A stretch of 64,000 bases of DNA from an uncultured Shewanella sp. (lineage in GTDB: Bacteria; Pseudomonadota; Gammaproteobacteria; Enterobacterales; Shewanellaceae), in contig CANNEE010000014.1 in assembly GCA_947503555.1 (NCBI GenBank), positions 62,001-126,000 of the forward strand, written 5' to 3'. The notes under the pieces are model-generated. The model worked only from the letters and a program-made list of their open reading frames with translations, had not been told where the DNA came from and did not search any database. Made by a program: the position numbers and the translations under genes. This document shows positions 38,439-48,945 of the stretch, piece after piece. How positions within the stretch are numbered: position 1 is the first letter of the stretch; each line of letters starts with the position of its first letter.

Positions 38439-39038
38439 ATGAAATTTAGTCCTTTGGTTGATGAGCTGATTCAGTCTCTGAAATGTTTACCTGGCGTAGG
38501 CCCTAAATCGGCTCAGCGTATGGCATTTCAGTTGTTGGAGCGGGATCGTCAAGGTGGGCAAAAGCTCGCGCAATCCCTTGCTAGTGCCATGTCTGATGTC
38601 GGTCACTGTCGCTCTTGTCGAACTTTTACCGAGCAGCCGCTTTGTCCTATCTGTCAAAGTAGTAAAAGGGGCCAAGCCGAGGTTATCTGTGTGGTGGAAA
38701 CTCCAGCCGATGTATTAGCTATTGAAGCTGGTGGTCATTTTACTGGGCGCTATTTCGTGTTACTTGGCCACTTGTCTCCCCTTGATGGTGTCGGGCCTGA
38801 TGAGTTAGGCCTAGCACTGCTCGAGCAGCAACTCGCTACGGGTGATGTGAGCGAATTAATTTTGGCCACCAATCCGACGGTAGAAGGGGACGCAACGGCG
38901 CATTTTATTGCCGATATGGCAAAACGTCATGATGTCACTGTTAGCCGTATTGCTCACGGAGTTCCCGTTGGTGGTGAGCTTGAATATGTCGATAGCACCA
39001 CTTTAGCGCTATCATTTAATGGTAGAGTCTCCCTGTAA
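38439..39038 (+). CDS. recR: Recombination mediator RecR
   Basis: Works with RecO and RecF to load RecA at gaps. 199 aa. Helix-hairpin-helix [14 protein letters not shown], four-Cys zinc finger [16 protein letters not shown], Toprim domain starting [15 protein letters not shown]. Terminator at 39062-39086. Confidence 0.96.
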   Translation: MKFSPLVDELIQSLKCLPGVGPKSAQRMAFQLLERDRQGGQKLAQSLASAMSDVGHCRSCRTFTEQPLCPICQSSKRGQAEVICVVETPADVLAIEAGGHFTGRYFVLLGHLSPLDGVGPDELGLALLEQQLATGDVSELILATNPTVEGDATAHFIADMAKRHDVTVSRIAHGVPVGGELEYVDSTTLALSFNGRVSL

Positions 39039-39061
39039 GTAAGGTGACAATCTTATCGAAT

Positions 39062-39086
39062 AAAAAGGCCTTAGGGCCTTTTTTTG
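39062..39086 (+). terminator. recR terminator
   Basis: AAAAAGGCC / GGCCTTTTTTT with a short loop. Confidence 0.85.
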
Positions 39087-39096
39087 TATCTGACAT

Positions 39097-39240
39097 GTTA
39101 TACCAATCTAACTAAATATCTGTTCAATTCAGAGCCACTCAGGCTTTTCAATTTAAGGCGCATTGACGCAGGAATGGTTATTCCCTTTTAAGTCAGAGCA
39201 ACACAGAAGTGAAATGCCTGAGTACAAGTTGATGATAAAG
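39097..39240. repeat. Candidate intergenic inverted-repeat element
   Basis: The 14-base arm at 39137-39150 (ACTCAGGCTTTTCA) pairs with 39210-39223 (TGAAATGCCTGAGT) with one mismatch, with a partly self-complementary centre (GGAATGG-TTA-TTCC). No ORF. It reminds me of a family of short repeats common between Shewanella genes, but no second copy is in this window. Confidence 0.45.
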
Positions 39241-39271
39241 TGGTCAAATAGAATTTTGTCCTTGGCTTAGC

Positions 39272-39299
39272 CTTGAATTCAAAAATAATACCCCCATTA
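39272..39299 (+). promoter_or_regulatory. Sigma-32 (RpoH) heat-shock promoter of htpG
   Basis: CTTGAA at 39272-39277, a 14-bp spacer, and CCCCATTA at 39292-39299, which is a near-perfect RpoH promoter, about 100 bp upstream of the htpG start. Confidence 0.88.
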
Positions 39300-39397
39300 A
39301 GTTTGATAGATAATTTTAGAGTCTAGTGAAGAACATACGTTTACTGGGCTCCAGCGTCATTGCAGTTAATTGCACTTAGTACAACAAGGGAAATTTC

Positions 39398-41308
39398 ATG
39401 TCACATCAAGAAACTCATGGTTTTCAAACTGAAGTCAAACAGCTTTTACAACTAATGATCCACTCTTTGTACTCCAACAAAGAGATTTTCTTACGTGAAT
39501 TGGTATCTAACGCGGCGGATGCGGCAGATAAACTGCGTTATCAAGCGCTGACCGAAGATGCCTTATACGAAGGTGATGGCGAGCTTAGAGTACGTGTCAG
39601 TGCTGACAAAGAGAAAGGTACAGTAACCATTGATGACAATGGTATTGGTATGACTCGCGATGGCGTGATTGAACACTTAGGTACCATTGCAAAATCGGGT
39701 ACAGCTGAGTTCTTTAAAAACCTATCTGGCGATGAGTCTAAGGACTCTCAGTTAATTGGTCAGTTTGGTGTAGGTTTCTATTCTGCGTTCATTGTTGCCA
39801 GTAAAGTTGAGGTGCGTACTCGTGCAGCGGGTCATGGCAGCGATGAAGGGGTACTTTGGACCTCAGAAGGTGAAGGTGACTTCACTGTCGAGACGATTGA
39901 AAAAGCCAGCCGTGGTACTGAAATTACTCTTTATTTACGTGATGACGAGAAAGAGTTTGCCGATGATTGGCGCCTACGCTCTATCATTACTAAATACTCA
40001 GATCATATCTCTATTCCGGTTGAAATGTGGCAGGAAGGTACGCCAGAGCAAGATGGCCCAGAGGGTGAAAAAATTCCAGCCACCGAAGGTGCTTGGCAGG
40101 GCATGAACAAGGCCACTGCGCTTTGGACTCGTAACAAGTCTGAAATATCAGATGAAGAGTATCAAGAGTTCTACAAGCATGTGTCCCACGATTACACAGA
40201 TCCACTATTGTGGAGCCACAACCGAGTTGAAGGTAAGCAGGAATACACTAGCTTACTCTATATTCCATCAAAAGCGCCTTGGGACATGTGGAACCGTGAT
40301 AACAAGCATGGTTTAAAACTGTTTATTCAGCGTGTATTTGTGATGGACGATGCTGAGCAGTTTATGCCGACTTATCTGCGTTTTGTTCGCGGTCTGGTAG
40401 ATTCAAGCGATCTGCCACTGAACGTGTCGCGTGAAATCCTGCAGGATAATAAAGTGACGGCGGCAATGCGCACCGGCATCACCAAGCGCGTATTGGGTAT
40501 GCTAGAGAAGTTAGCTAAAAATGATGCAGAGAAGTACCAGCAGTTCTGGGCTGAGTTTGGCCAGGTGCTAAAAGAAGGTCCTGCTGAAGATATGGCTAAC
40601 AAGGAGCGTATCGCGGGTCTATTGCGTTTTGCATCGACCCATAATGATAGCAGTGCTGCGACAACGGTTTCCCTTGATGACTACATCGAGCGTATGCAGG
40701 AAGGTCAAGACAAGATCTACTATATTGTTGCCGATAGCCATGAAGCCGCTGCTAATAGTCCTCATATTGAACTACTGCGCAAGAAGGGCATTGAAGTCAT
40801 TCTGATGTCTGAGCGTATCGATGAGTGGTTAATTAATCACTTAACTGAGTATAAGGACAAGAAGCTTCACTCTGTGACGCGTGGCGAACTTGAGCTGGGC
40901 GATCTTGAAGATAAGGAAGAGAAAGAAGCGCAAGAAAAGCTTGCAGCTGACTCAGAGGCCTTGGTTAAGCGTGTTAGCGAAGCGTTAGGTGATAAGGTTA
41001 AAGAGGTTAAGGTCACAACTCGTCTAACCGATACTCCTGCCTGTGTGGTCGCGGGTGAAGGCGAAATGTCGACTCAGATGATCAAGTTGATGGAAGCGGC
41101 TGGTCAAAGCGTACCAGAGGTTAAGCCAACCTTTGAGCTAAACCCAAGTCATCCTCTCGTTGAGCACATGAATGATATGCAAGATGAGCAGGCATTTGCC
41201 GATTGGTCTGATTTACTGCTTCAACAGGCGTTACTTTCTGAGAAGGGTAGCCTTGCAGATCCATCAAGCTTTATTAAGCTTATGAATAAGATGTTGATGA
41301 CAAAGTAA
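39398..41308 (+). CDS. htpG: Chaperone HtpG (bacterial Hsp90)
   Basis: ATP-dependent chaperone, 636 aa. GHKL ATPase domain ([37 protein letters not shown]), middle domain with NVSREILQ, and C-terminal dimerisation domain ([16 protein letters not shown]). AAGGG upstream. Driven by a sigma-32 promoter at 39272-39299; terminator at 41331-41357. Confidence 0.97.
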   Translation: MSHQETHGFQTEVKQLLQLMIHSLYSNKEIFLRELVSNAADAADKLRYQALTEDALYEGDGELRVRVSADKEKGTVTIDDNGIGMTRDGVIEHLGTIAKSGTAEFFKNLSGDESKDSQLIGQFGVGFYSAFIVASKVEVRTRAAGHGSDEGVLWTSEGEGDFTVETIEKASRGTEITLYLRDDEKEFADDWRLRSIITKYSDHISIPVEMWQEGTPEQDGPEGEKIPATEGAWQGMNKATALWTRNKSEISDEEYQEFYKHVSHDYTDPLLWSHNRVEGKQEYTSLLYIPSKAPWDMWNRDNKHGLKLFIQRVFVMDDAEQFMPTYLRFVRGLVDSSDLPLNVSREILQDNKVTAAMRTGITKRVLGMLEKLAKNDAEKYQQFWAEFGQVLKEGPAEDMANKERIAGLLRFASTHNDSSAATTVSLDDYIERMQEGQDKIYYIVADSHEAAANSPHIELLRKKGIEVILMSERIDEWLINHLTEYKDKKLHSVTRGELELGDLEDKEEKEAQEKLAADSEALVKRVSEALGDKVKEVKVTTRLTDTPACVVAGEGEMSTQMIKLMEAAGQSVPEVKPTFELNPSHPLVEHMNDMQDEQAFADWSDLLLQQALLSEKGSLADPSSFIKLMNKMLMTK

Positions 41309-41330
41309 TAGTGTTTCACTCATAGTGATT

Positions 41331-41357
41331 AAGGCGGGCTCTGTCCCGCCTTATTTG
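41331..41357 (+). terminator. htpG terminator
   Basis: AAGGCGGG / CCCGCCTT with loop CTCTGT, then ATTTG; lies between htpG and the thioredoxin-like gene. Confidence 0.7.
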
Positions 41358-41387
41358 TATAATCTAATAGCCGAGACAGAGGCGAAT

Positions 41388-42233
41388 ATGCAGCAGGTTA
41401 TCACCCTAAGTAAAGAGAATATTCAACAAGTGGTTGATATGTCGAATGACAACACCCTTGTTATGGTGTTTTGGGCTGAGCAAAGCCCAGAAAGTATCGA
41501 ATTAACCAACTACTTTGAGACCTTGTCGAATCAGCAGACGGGTCGCTTTATTCTTGCCAAAGTCGATTGTGCTGTGGAGCAAGAGATTGCGAGCTACTTT
41601 CGTATTCAAAGTGTGCCGACAACCTTAATTATGCAAAAGGGTCAGCCTGTCGATGGCTTTGTGGGTCAGCAAAGTGATGCGCAAATTCAGCAGATGTTAG
41701 ATAAACATGCACCTGCCTTGTGGGAACTGAATCTAGCTAAGGCGAAAGTGCTGTTATCTGAAGGCGAAGCAGAGCAAGCCGCTGGCTTATTAAAAGAAGC
41801 GTTAAGTGACTCCAACCATCCACAGGTGGCATTAGCCTTGGCCGATGCTTATTTGATGCAAAATGAGCACTCAAGTGCTGCTACGCTGTTAGAGCAAATC
41901 AAACTTGAAGATCAGGATAGCTATTACAAAAGCCTTAAAACTAAGCTAGAGCTGGCGTTAGAGGCGGCAGATACTCCTGAAATTCGTGATCTACAGCAAA
42001 AGTATGAGCAAAATCCCGATGATTTGAGTTTACTGGTTTCCCTTGCAAAAGCACTGCATCAGGCGGGACGAGAAGAAGAAGCGTTAGCTCCACTTTATCA
42101 GGTGCTGACTAAAGATTTGTCGGCGGACAATGGCGCGGTAAAACAGGCTTTTATGGAGATGCTCACTGCTCTTGGACAAGGCAATAGCTTAGCTTCTCAA
42201 TACCGACGTAAACTCTACAGTCTGCTCTATTAA
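41388..42233 (+). CDS. cnoX: CnoX/YbbN-like thioredoxin-fold TPR protein without CXXC
   Basis: 281 aa from ATG 41388 (GAGG upstream). N-terminal thioredoxin fold with cis-Pro loop SVPTTLIMQKG, but the redox motif position reads FWAEQSPES, without Cys, so it cannot be a normal oxidoreductase. C-terminal TPR repeats (from residue ~125). E. coli CnoX also lacks a classical CXXC and is a chaperone-type holdase that passes clients to GroEL and DnaK; the htpG neighbour is consistent with a protein-quality-control role. Confidence 0.8.
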   Translation: MQQVITLSKENIQQVVDMSNDNTLVMVFWAEQSPESIELTNYFETLSNQQTGRFILAKVDCAVEQEIASYFRIQSVPTTLIMQKGQPVDGFVGQQSDAQIQQMLDKHAPALWELNLAKAKVLLSEGEAEQAAGLLKEALSDSNHPQVALALADAYLMQNEHSSAATLLEQIKLEDQDSYYKSLKTKLELALEAADTPEIRDLQQKYEQNPDDLSLLVSLAKALHQAGREEEALAPLYQVLTKDLSADNGAVKQAFMEMLTALGQGNSLASQYRRKLYSLLY

Positions 42234-42363
42234 ACTAAGGCTAATCAAGGCTTCTAAGGTCTATCAGGCTAAAGTCGAAATGGTTAGCTCTTCAAAATAG
42301 GGGCTAAATGTGCGAGAATCGCGCCCCTAAAAATAATATCAATGCGAACAGAGGACACTTTAA

Positions 42364-43008
<645 letters not shown>

Positions 43009-43040
43009 TTTCTAAGCCTAACGTGCAAAACGTCATTAAG

Positions 43041-43068
43041 AAGCCTGCTTAACTAGCAGGCTTTTTGT
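43041..43068 (+). terminator. adk terminator
   Basis: AAGCCTGCT / AGCAGGCTT with a short loop and five T. Confidence 0.85.
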
Positions 43069-43333
43069 TTTCTGGCGCCCAAGCTTCATTGAGTTCGCTA
43101 TATTGTCATCGTCGTGGTTAGGCTTTTGGTTTCTGACTTGGTTAAATCGGTAGTTGTGCAAGGTTAATCTCTGGTATAGCACTATAATTGTGGTAGAATC
43201 TGCGGCCATTCAGTGATGGTTGTGATTTCCTGCTCAACTATTCCAAGTATTATCTAACATTGAATCTAAATTCGATGATTTTTCATCAATTTTTATCGAT
43301 ATTGCATGGATGCTAAGCGAAGAGAGTTTAAGT

Positions 43334-44638
43334 ATGAAGTTTCCTGGTCAGCGTAAATCTAAACACTATTTTCCCGTCAGTGCGCGTGATCCATTATTAG
43401 AGCAGTTGACACATAATCCCAAAGCGCAATCTACCTATATCTGCGGTATTGACCAAACCTTGGTGGATATCGAAGCCAAAGTAGAAGATGATTTATTATC
43501 TCGTTATGAGCTTCCTAAAGGAAATTCAACTTTAATTGATGATGATAAGGCTCACCAGCTTTATACCGAGCTAAAGCGCGAAGCGCTAATCAGTGATGAG
43601 TTTGCTGGTGGCACCATAGGTAACACGGTTCACAATTACTCGATTTTAGCTGATGATAAATCAGTACTGTTTGGGGTAATGAGCAAACATATTGAGGTGG
43701 GAAGTTACGCTTACCGTTATCTGTGCCATACCTCATCTAAAGTAGATTTGAACTATCTGCAACCTGTTGATGGGCCTATTGGGCGTTGCTTTACCCTGAT
43801 CTCTGAGTGTGGCGAGCGCACTTTTGCTATCAGTAAAGGTGCTATGGATAAGCTTGAGCCAAGCTTTATTAACGAGCAGGTCATTCAATCTAGCTCTGCA
43901 TTGGTATTAACCGCTTATTTGATGCGCGCTAGCGATGGTGATGGCATCACAGATGCAGCGATGAAAGCGATTGAAGTGGCAAAGGCCGCCGACGTGCCTG
44001 TTGTATTGACTCTAGGAACACGCTTTCTTATTGAAGAAAACCCTGAGTGGTGGCAAAACTTTATCAGCGAGCATGTGACTATCTTGGCGATGAACGAAGA
44101 TGAAGGTGAAGCATTGACAGGCCATACTGACCCGCTACTGGCCAGTGAAGCGGCTCTTGAATGGTGTGATATGGTATTAACCACTGCTGGCCCATTAGGG
44201 CTGTATACAGCAGGTTATACTGAAGATAGTGAAAAGCGTGAAACTAGCCATACCTTGTTGCCAGGTGCAATTCCTGAGTTCAACTTGTACGAGTTCTCAC
44301 GTCCAAAGCTTAAGCGCGACTGTGCAACACCGATTAAAGTCTATGCTCATATCTCGCCTTATATGGGCGGACCTGAAAAGATTCGTAATACCAATGGTGC
44401 AGGTGATGGTGCGCTTTCAGCCTTGTTACATGACTTAGCTGCTAATCGCTATCACAAGGTGAATGTTCCTGGTTCAAGCAAGCATAAGCGTGATGGTTTA
44501 TGTTACTCCTCTTTTTCTCAGCTTTGTAAATACGCGAATCGCGTAGCTTACGAGGTGCTGGCACAACATAGCCCTAGATTATCTCGCGGGCTTCCAGAGC
44601 GTGAAGATAGCTTAGAAGAATCTTATTGGGAAAGATAA
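43334..44638 (+). CDS. gsk: Inosine-guanosine kinase
   Basis: PfkB-family nucleoside kinase of purine salvage. The ATG at 43334 gives MKFPGQRKSKHYFPV and 434 aa, the E. coli length; an ATG eight codons earlier is also in frame. PfkB signature near the end: NTNGAGDGALSALLHD with catalytic Asp. Downstream of adk as in enterobacteria; bidirectional terminator at 44651-44677. The 266 bp between adk's terminator and this gene show no other feature. Confidence 0.94.
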   Translation: MKFPGQRKSKHYFPVSARDPLLEQLTHNPKAQSTYICGIDQTLVDIEAKVEDDLLSRYELPKGNSTLIDDDKAHQLYTELKREALISDEFAGGTIGNTVHNYSILADDKSVLFGVMSKHIEVGSYAYRYLCHTSSKVDLNYLQPVDGPIGRCFTLISECGERTFAISKGAMDKLEPSFINEQVIQSSSALVLTAYLMRASDGDGITDAAMKAIEVAKAADVPVVLTLGTRFLIEENPEWWQNFISEHVTILAMNEDEGEALTGHTDPLLASEAALEWCDMVLTTAGPLGLYTAGYTEDSEKRETSHTLLPGAIPEFNLYEFSRPKLKRDCATPIKVYAHISPYMGGPEKIRNTNGAGDGALSALLHDLAANRYHKVNVPGSSKHKRDGLCYSSFSQLCKYANRVAYEVLAQHSPRLSRGLPEREDSLEESYWER

Positions 44639-44650
44639 TTCGACTTAATG

Positions 44651-44677
44651 AAAAAGGCGCCAATCGGCGCCTTTTTT
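44651..44677. terminator. Shared terminator of gsk and the symporter gene
   Basis: AAAAAGGCGCC / GGCGCCTTTTTT with loop AATC; serves both converging genes. Confidence 0.9.
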
Positions 44678-44690
44678 ACATTTCCAAACT

Positions 44691-46019
44691 TTATGTTTCT
44701 TGATTAGGATTAAGCTCATCAATATGAACTTGCTCATCAAAACTCGGTGCCGCTTTACCTGCGCTTGGGTCGTAGAAAGTCTCTTGATTAAGGCTACCTT
44801 CTGATTTTGCAATCACTAAGGTCGCTACCGTATCACCTGTGACGTTTACTGCAGTTCTGACCATATCAAGCAATCTATCGACACCGATAATCAGTGCAAT
44901 GCCTTCAACCGGCAGACCAACTTGATTAAGTACCATAGCCAGCATCACAAGACCAACACCTGGAACACCTGCTGTACCAATTGATGCTAATGTTGCTGTG
45001 ACAACGACGGTGACATAATCGGTAATGGTTAGGTCAATACCAAATACTTGAGCGATAAATACCGTTGCCACGCCCTGCATAATTGCCGTGCCATCCATAT
45101 TAATAGTGGCACCTAGCGGTAGCGTGAATGAGGCAATTTGGTTATCAGCACCCAGTCTGTGTTCAGCGGTTTCAATAGTCACAGGTAAGGTGGCATTGGA
45201 GCTTGCCGTGCTAAAAGCGAACAGTTGAACATCACGCATTTTACGCATAAATGTTAATGGATTGAGGCCTGATAATATTTTTAAAAGTGTGGGATAAACC
45301 ACAAAAGCATGAATGATGAGAACAGTTAAAACGACGAAAAAGTATTTAACTACGCTGCTGAAAGTTTCTAAGCCCAAGGTTAATGCAAGCTTACCCATAA
45401 GCGCAAATACACCATATGGCGCTAATTGCATGACCAAGGTTACCACGCGCATGATGACTTCGTTTAGGTCATCAAATAGGCGAGCAACACGCTTGCCTCT
45501 CTCTCCAATGTGAGAGATTGCAAAGCCAAATATAACCGCGAATATAATAATTTGTAGCATATTACCTTCGCTCATTGCATGCATAGGGTTAGTTGGTACT
45601 ATCCCTATTAATACATCGGCTAAGCTTGGTGCTTCTTTTGCTGCATAATGCATATTCTCTGTGACTAATGAGGCGCTGCCCGGATGGACGATAATCGCGG
45701 CCAATATTGCCAAAGAAAGTGCAATAGCAGTTGTAAATAGATAAAAGCTAATGGTTTTCCCACCAAGGCGGCCCAACTTTGATGGCTCACTCAAGGAGCA
45801 AGTTCCACAAACGAGGGAGACGAAAACCAAAGGCACAACAAGCATCTTTAAGCTTGAAATAAATATGGTACCAATGACGTGTAATAGCCCGTTGGTGATG
45901 TAATCTTGAACAATTTCACTATCTGGAAATGTGTTTCGTAAAAACAAGCCAAGAATTATTCCGGCTGCCATACCAATTAAGATCTTACTGGTAAGACCGA
46001 GTTTGTTATTTTGAGTCAA
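44691..46019 (-). CDS. Dicarboxylate/amino acid:cation symporter (DAACS family)
   Basis: 442-aa secondary transporter. Hairpin-loop serine motif STASSNATLPV, the NMDGTA cation-binding motif, and the C-terminal DRLLDMVRTAVNVTGD region identify the GltP/DctA/SstT family. Typical members carry glutamate/aspartate or C4-dicarboxylates with H+ or Na+; which one is uncertain. Eight membrane helices and two re-entrant hairpins expected. Confidence 0.9.
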   Translation of the reverse strand: MTQNNKLGLTSKILIGMAAGIILGLFLRNTFPDSEIVQDYITNGLLHVIGTIFISSLKMLVVPLVFVSLVCGTCSLSEPSKLGRLGGKTISFYLFTTAIALSLAILAAIIVHPGSASLVTENMHYAAKEAPSLADVLIGIVPTNPMHAMSEGNMLQIIIFAVIFGFAISHIGERGKRVARLFDDLNEVIMRVVTLVMQLAPYGVFALMGKLALTLGLETFSSVVKYFFVVLTVLIIHAFVVYPTLLKILSGLNPLTFMRKMRDVQLFAFSTASSNATLPVTIETAEHRLGADNQIASFTLPLGATINMDGTAIMQGVATVFIAQVFGIDLTITDYVTVVVTATLASIGTAGVPGVGLVMLAMVLNQVGLPVEGIALIIGVDRLLDMVRTAVNVTGDTVATLVIAKSEGSLNQETFYDPSAGKAAPSFDEQVHIDELNPNQET

Positions 46020-46245
46020 TGCTAAAACCCTTCCGTATAATTTTTAATCTAATTTTATTATTTGCAGCACAGAGCCTAGCAAGAAACCGACCAAAATGGG
46101 AAGAGTAGATGAATTATCTTGTGTTTAAACACATGATAATAAAATGTAAAGAAATTGATTTCTTGCATGAAAATTAAGTAATGATAATCTATAAGTAATA
46201 AGCAGAAAGCTTTTGAATTTTTATTAGAACAACAGGGAGCCTGAC

Positions 46246-48675
46246 ATGAAGTCAGCCTACAGATTTTTAAGTGCTATTTTTTGTTCGTTTATTTTAATTG
46301 CATGTGGAGGGGGAGGAGATATCTCTGACACAAGTGGAGGTGGCGGAGGAACTACGCCACCAGCCAATGTGATTAATGTTAGTCTCACAAGTTCTGTTCC
46401 AGCCGGAGAAGTCATCACAGCAGCCACTCCTGCTACGCTGACAGCTACAGTTACCGACTCAAATGGCGCAAGAGTAGGAGAGTTAGTGACTTTTGCTCTA
46501 GATAATGCCAGTTTGGGAACATTCACACCGCAAATCGGTACGGCATTAACTAATAGTAATGGTGTTGCGACAGTAACCCTTGCTACTGGGGATGTTGAAG
46601 GTGCCGGTACTGTCACAGCTTCAATAGCAAGCGGCGAAAGCGCGACAGTTGGGATATCAATGAGAGGTGATGGCGGCCAAACCGGTGGTGGCGCTCAGGT
46701 ATCGCTAGCGCTGACAGATGTGGATGGAAATCCGATCTCTGTGATTAGTTCTGTTAAGCCTGGTAAATTAGTCGCTACGGTCACAGGCATTACTAAACCA
46801 AAGATTGTGACCTTTACTAGTACCTTAGGTGAAATACCTGTTGCTTCTGCGATTACCAATAACGGTATTGCCAGTGTCGATATCTATGCTGGTAGTCAAT
46901 TAGGCGCCACTAAAGTGGTGGCAACACTCGATTCAGGTGAGACAGGTGAGCTACCAATTACCATAGGGGCAACCAATGTGGTGATGGGAAGTGGTGATCC
47001 TTTTGTTGCTAATGTCGCTGAAGTCAGTATTGCAAATCTCTCGGCTGGCGGTACTGCCACTGTGTCAGTCACTATTCAAGATGATCAAGGTAATGCCTTT
47101 ACTCAACCTGTTACTGTTAATTTCTCATCGACCTGTGCATCGAAAAATCCTCAACAAGCGGTATTAAGTACACCTGTTACTGCTGTTAATGGTGTTGCGA
47201 CCAGTACTTATTTAGCTCAAGGCTGTGTTGGAGACGACCCTATCAATGTGACGGCTAATGCAGGCGGTTTGAACCTGTCTGCAACGGGTTCTATTAATGT
47301 GCTACCTGCAGATGTTGGTAGTATCGTGTTTGAATCAGCAGCTCCTGAAAATATTAGCTTGTTAGGTACTGGTGGTGATGAGTCATCGGTCGTTAAGTTT
47401 AAGGTATTAGATACTAACAGTAACCCTGTGACTAACCAGAGAGTGAACTTTTCCCTTAATACTGATGTAGGTGGTGTAAGCTTAGACCCGCTTTGGGCTA
47501 CCACTAACAATGAAGGTATTGTGCAGACAGTTGTGCGCACGGGTACTGTTGCTACCACAGTACGTGTTACTGGTACTATTGATGGTTCAAACCCTGTGAT
47601 TTCGAGTCAGTCTAGTAAGCTGGTGATTTCGACAGGCCTGCCTGACCAAGACAGTTTCTCACTATCGGCTGAGATATTAAATGCTGAGGGCTGGGATGTT
47701 GATGGTACTGAAGTCAAGGTTACTGCACGCCTTGCAGATGCATTTAACAACCCGGTACCCGATGGCACATCAGTGATCTTTACCACTGAGGGCGGTGTAA
47801 TCCAAGATTCATGTAACACAACGGGCGGTGCTTGTACTGTGACTTGGACTAGCCAAAATCCTCGTCCAGATGGTCAAGTGTTAGCAGGACGTCCACCTAG
47901 TACAACTTTTGCTGCATACGGGCAAAGTTATGGTGGCCGTGCAACAATTACTGCTACTGCTATTGGTGAGGAGTCATTCCCTGATACCAATGGTAATGGT
48001 CGCTTTGATGCTGCCGAGGTTAACACCTTCCTAAATGGTAGGGATAACAGTGGTAATCCTTACGACTTGAATGAAGCCTTTGTCGATTACAATGAAGACG
48101 GCTATTTCAATCCTCAGCAAAATGAGGCAGGAGAGCAGGCCGGTGGTGATAATGAAGAGCTAATCGACTTTGATACTGATGGCGTATTTGACCTTAAAGA
48201 TGGTGTTTATAACGGTGTGCTTTGTTCAGAGCCTGCCCATGCAGCATGTGCGGACGGTACTAACACCAGTAAGTCGATCAACGTTAGGCAAAGCCTAGTG
48301 ATTGTAATGTCTGGCAGCACGGCTTATTCATCTCCTGCTGTGATTACCGATGATGCGAGTGTTGCTGAAGCTAATCGTCAAGCAGGCGCTATTGATATCA
48401 ATGGTAAAGGCTTAGGTTCTGTCAGTTTTGTTGTATCTGATTTACACAACCAACAAATGCCAGCAGGCTCTATACTGTCTTGCACAGCTAGCGCTGGTTC
48501 GATTGCTGGTGGTGCACCTTATACGTGGCCAAGTACTAACTATAACGGTGGCACTGCATTTACCGTGAGTGTTAAAGGTGAAGACCAACCTAACTCTGGC
48601 ATATTATCTTGTAAGGTAACCACGCCACTAGGACTGGAAACCGAAGTTGTTAATGTGGGGATTCGTATCCTTTAA
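46246..48675 (+). CDS. Ig-like-repeat surface lipoprotein
   Basis: 809 aa. Lipoprotein signal MKSAYRFLSAIFCSFILIAC with lipidated Cys20, then a Gly-rich spacer. The body is built of repeated bacterial Ig-like (Big_1/invasin type) domains of about 90-110 residues (for example DSNGARVGELVTFALDNASLGTF, DDQGNAFTQPVTVNFSS, DAFNNPVPDGTSVIFTT). Around residues 578-650 there are Asp/Asn-rich calcium-binding-like loops (DTNGNGRFDAAE, DYNEDGYFNPQQ, DFDTDGVFDLKD). Likely an extracellular adhesion or structural protein; no catalytic domain. Start ATG after AGGGAG. Confidence 0.82.
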   Translation: MKSAYRFLSAIFCSFILIACGGGGDISDTSGGGGGTTPPANVINVSLTSSVPAGEVITAATPATLTATVTDSNGARVGELVTFALDNASLGTFTPQIGTALTNSNGVATVTLATGDVEGAGTVTASIASGESATVGISMRGDGGQTGGGAQVSLALTDVDGNPISVISSVKPGKLVATVTGITKPKIVTFTSTLGEIPVASAITNNGIASVDIYAGSQLGATKVVATLDSGETGELPITIGATNVVMGSGDPFVANVAEVSIANLSAGGTATVSVTIQDDQGNAFTQPVTVNFSSTCASKNPQQAVLSTPVTAVNGVATSTYLAQGCVGDDPINVTANAGGLNLSATGSINVLPADVGSIVFESAAPENISLLGTGGDESSVVKFKVLDTNSNPVTNQRVNFSLNTDVGGVSLDPLWATTNNEGIVQTVVRTGTVATTVRVTGTIDGSNPVISSQSSKLVISTGLPDQDSFSLSAEILNAEGWDVDGTEVKVTARLADAFNNPVPDGTSVIFTTEGGVIQDSCNTTGGACTVTWTSQNPRPDGQVLAGRPPSTTFAAYGQSYGGRATITATAIGEESFPDTNGNGRFDAAEVNTFLNGRDNSGNPYDLNEAFVDYNEDGYFNPQQNEAGEQAGGDNEELIDFDTDGVFDLKDGVYNGVLCSEPAHAACADGTNTSKSINVRQSLVIVMSGSTAYSSPAVITDDASVAEANRQAGAIDINGKGLGSVSFVVSDLHNQQMPAGSILSCTASAGSIAGGAPYTWPSTNYNGGTAFTVSVKGEDQPNSGILSCKVTTPLGLETEVVNVGIRIL

Positions 48676-48691
48676 TTCTCACTCAAAGATA

Positions 48692-48718
48692 AAAAAGCCC
48701 GCATTTGCGGGCTTTTTG
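48692..48718 (+). terminator. Terminator after the Ig-like lipoprotein gene
   Basis: AAAAAGCCCGC / GCGGGCTTTTT with loop ATTT. Confidence 0.88.
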
Positions 48719-48897
48719 TTACTGCAATCAATTTAAAGCGTTTTTGGAGAATGAGATAAGCACCATCTAGTCACACGACCAATAACAGCCTTTCTCAAGG
48801 TGGGAGACACAATCAAGAATTGAGTAACCCGTGGCTATTTAGAAGAAAAATAAAATGGTCAATATGATATTAATATGTTCTAGATTGAAGCCATAAC

Positions 48898-48920
48898 AAA
48901 GCCCGCAGTAGCGGGCTTTT
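48898..48920. terminator. astB terminator
   Basis: AAAGCCCGC / GCGGGCTTT with loop AGTA, downstream of astB on the minus strand. Confidence 0.75.
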
Positions 48921-48945
48921 AATGACGACAATAAACTCAAAGGAA

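Noticed and set aside
46257-46616. 119-codon minus-strand frame opposite the Ig-like lipoprotein gene
   Set aside because: Antisense shadow of a low-complexity coding region, without start signal or family.
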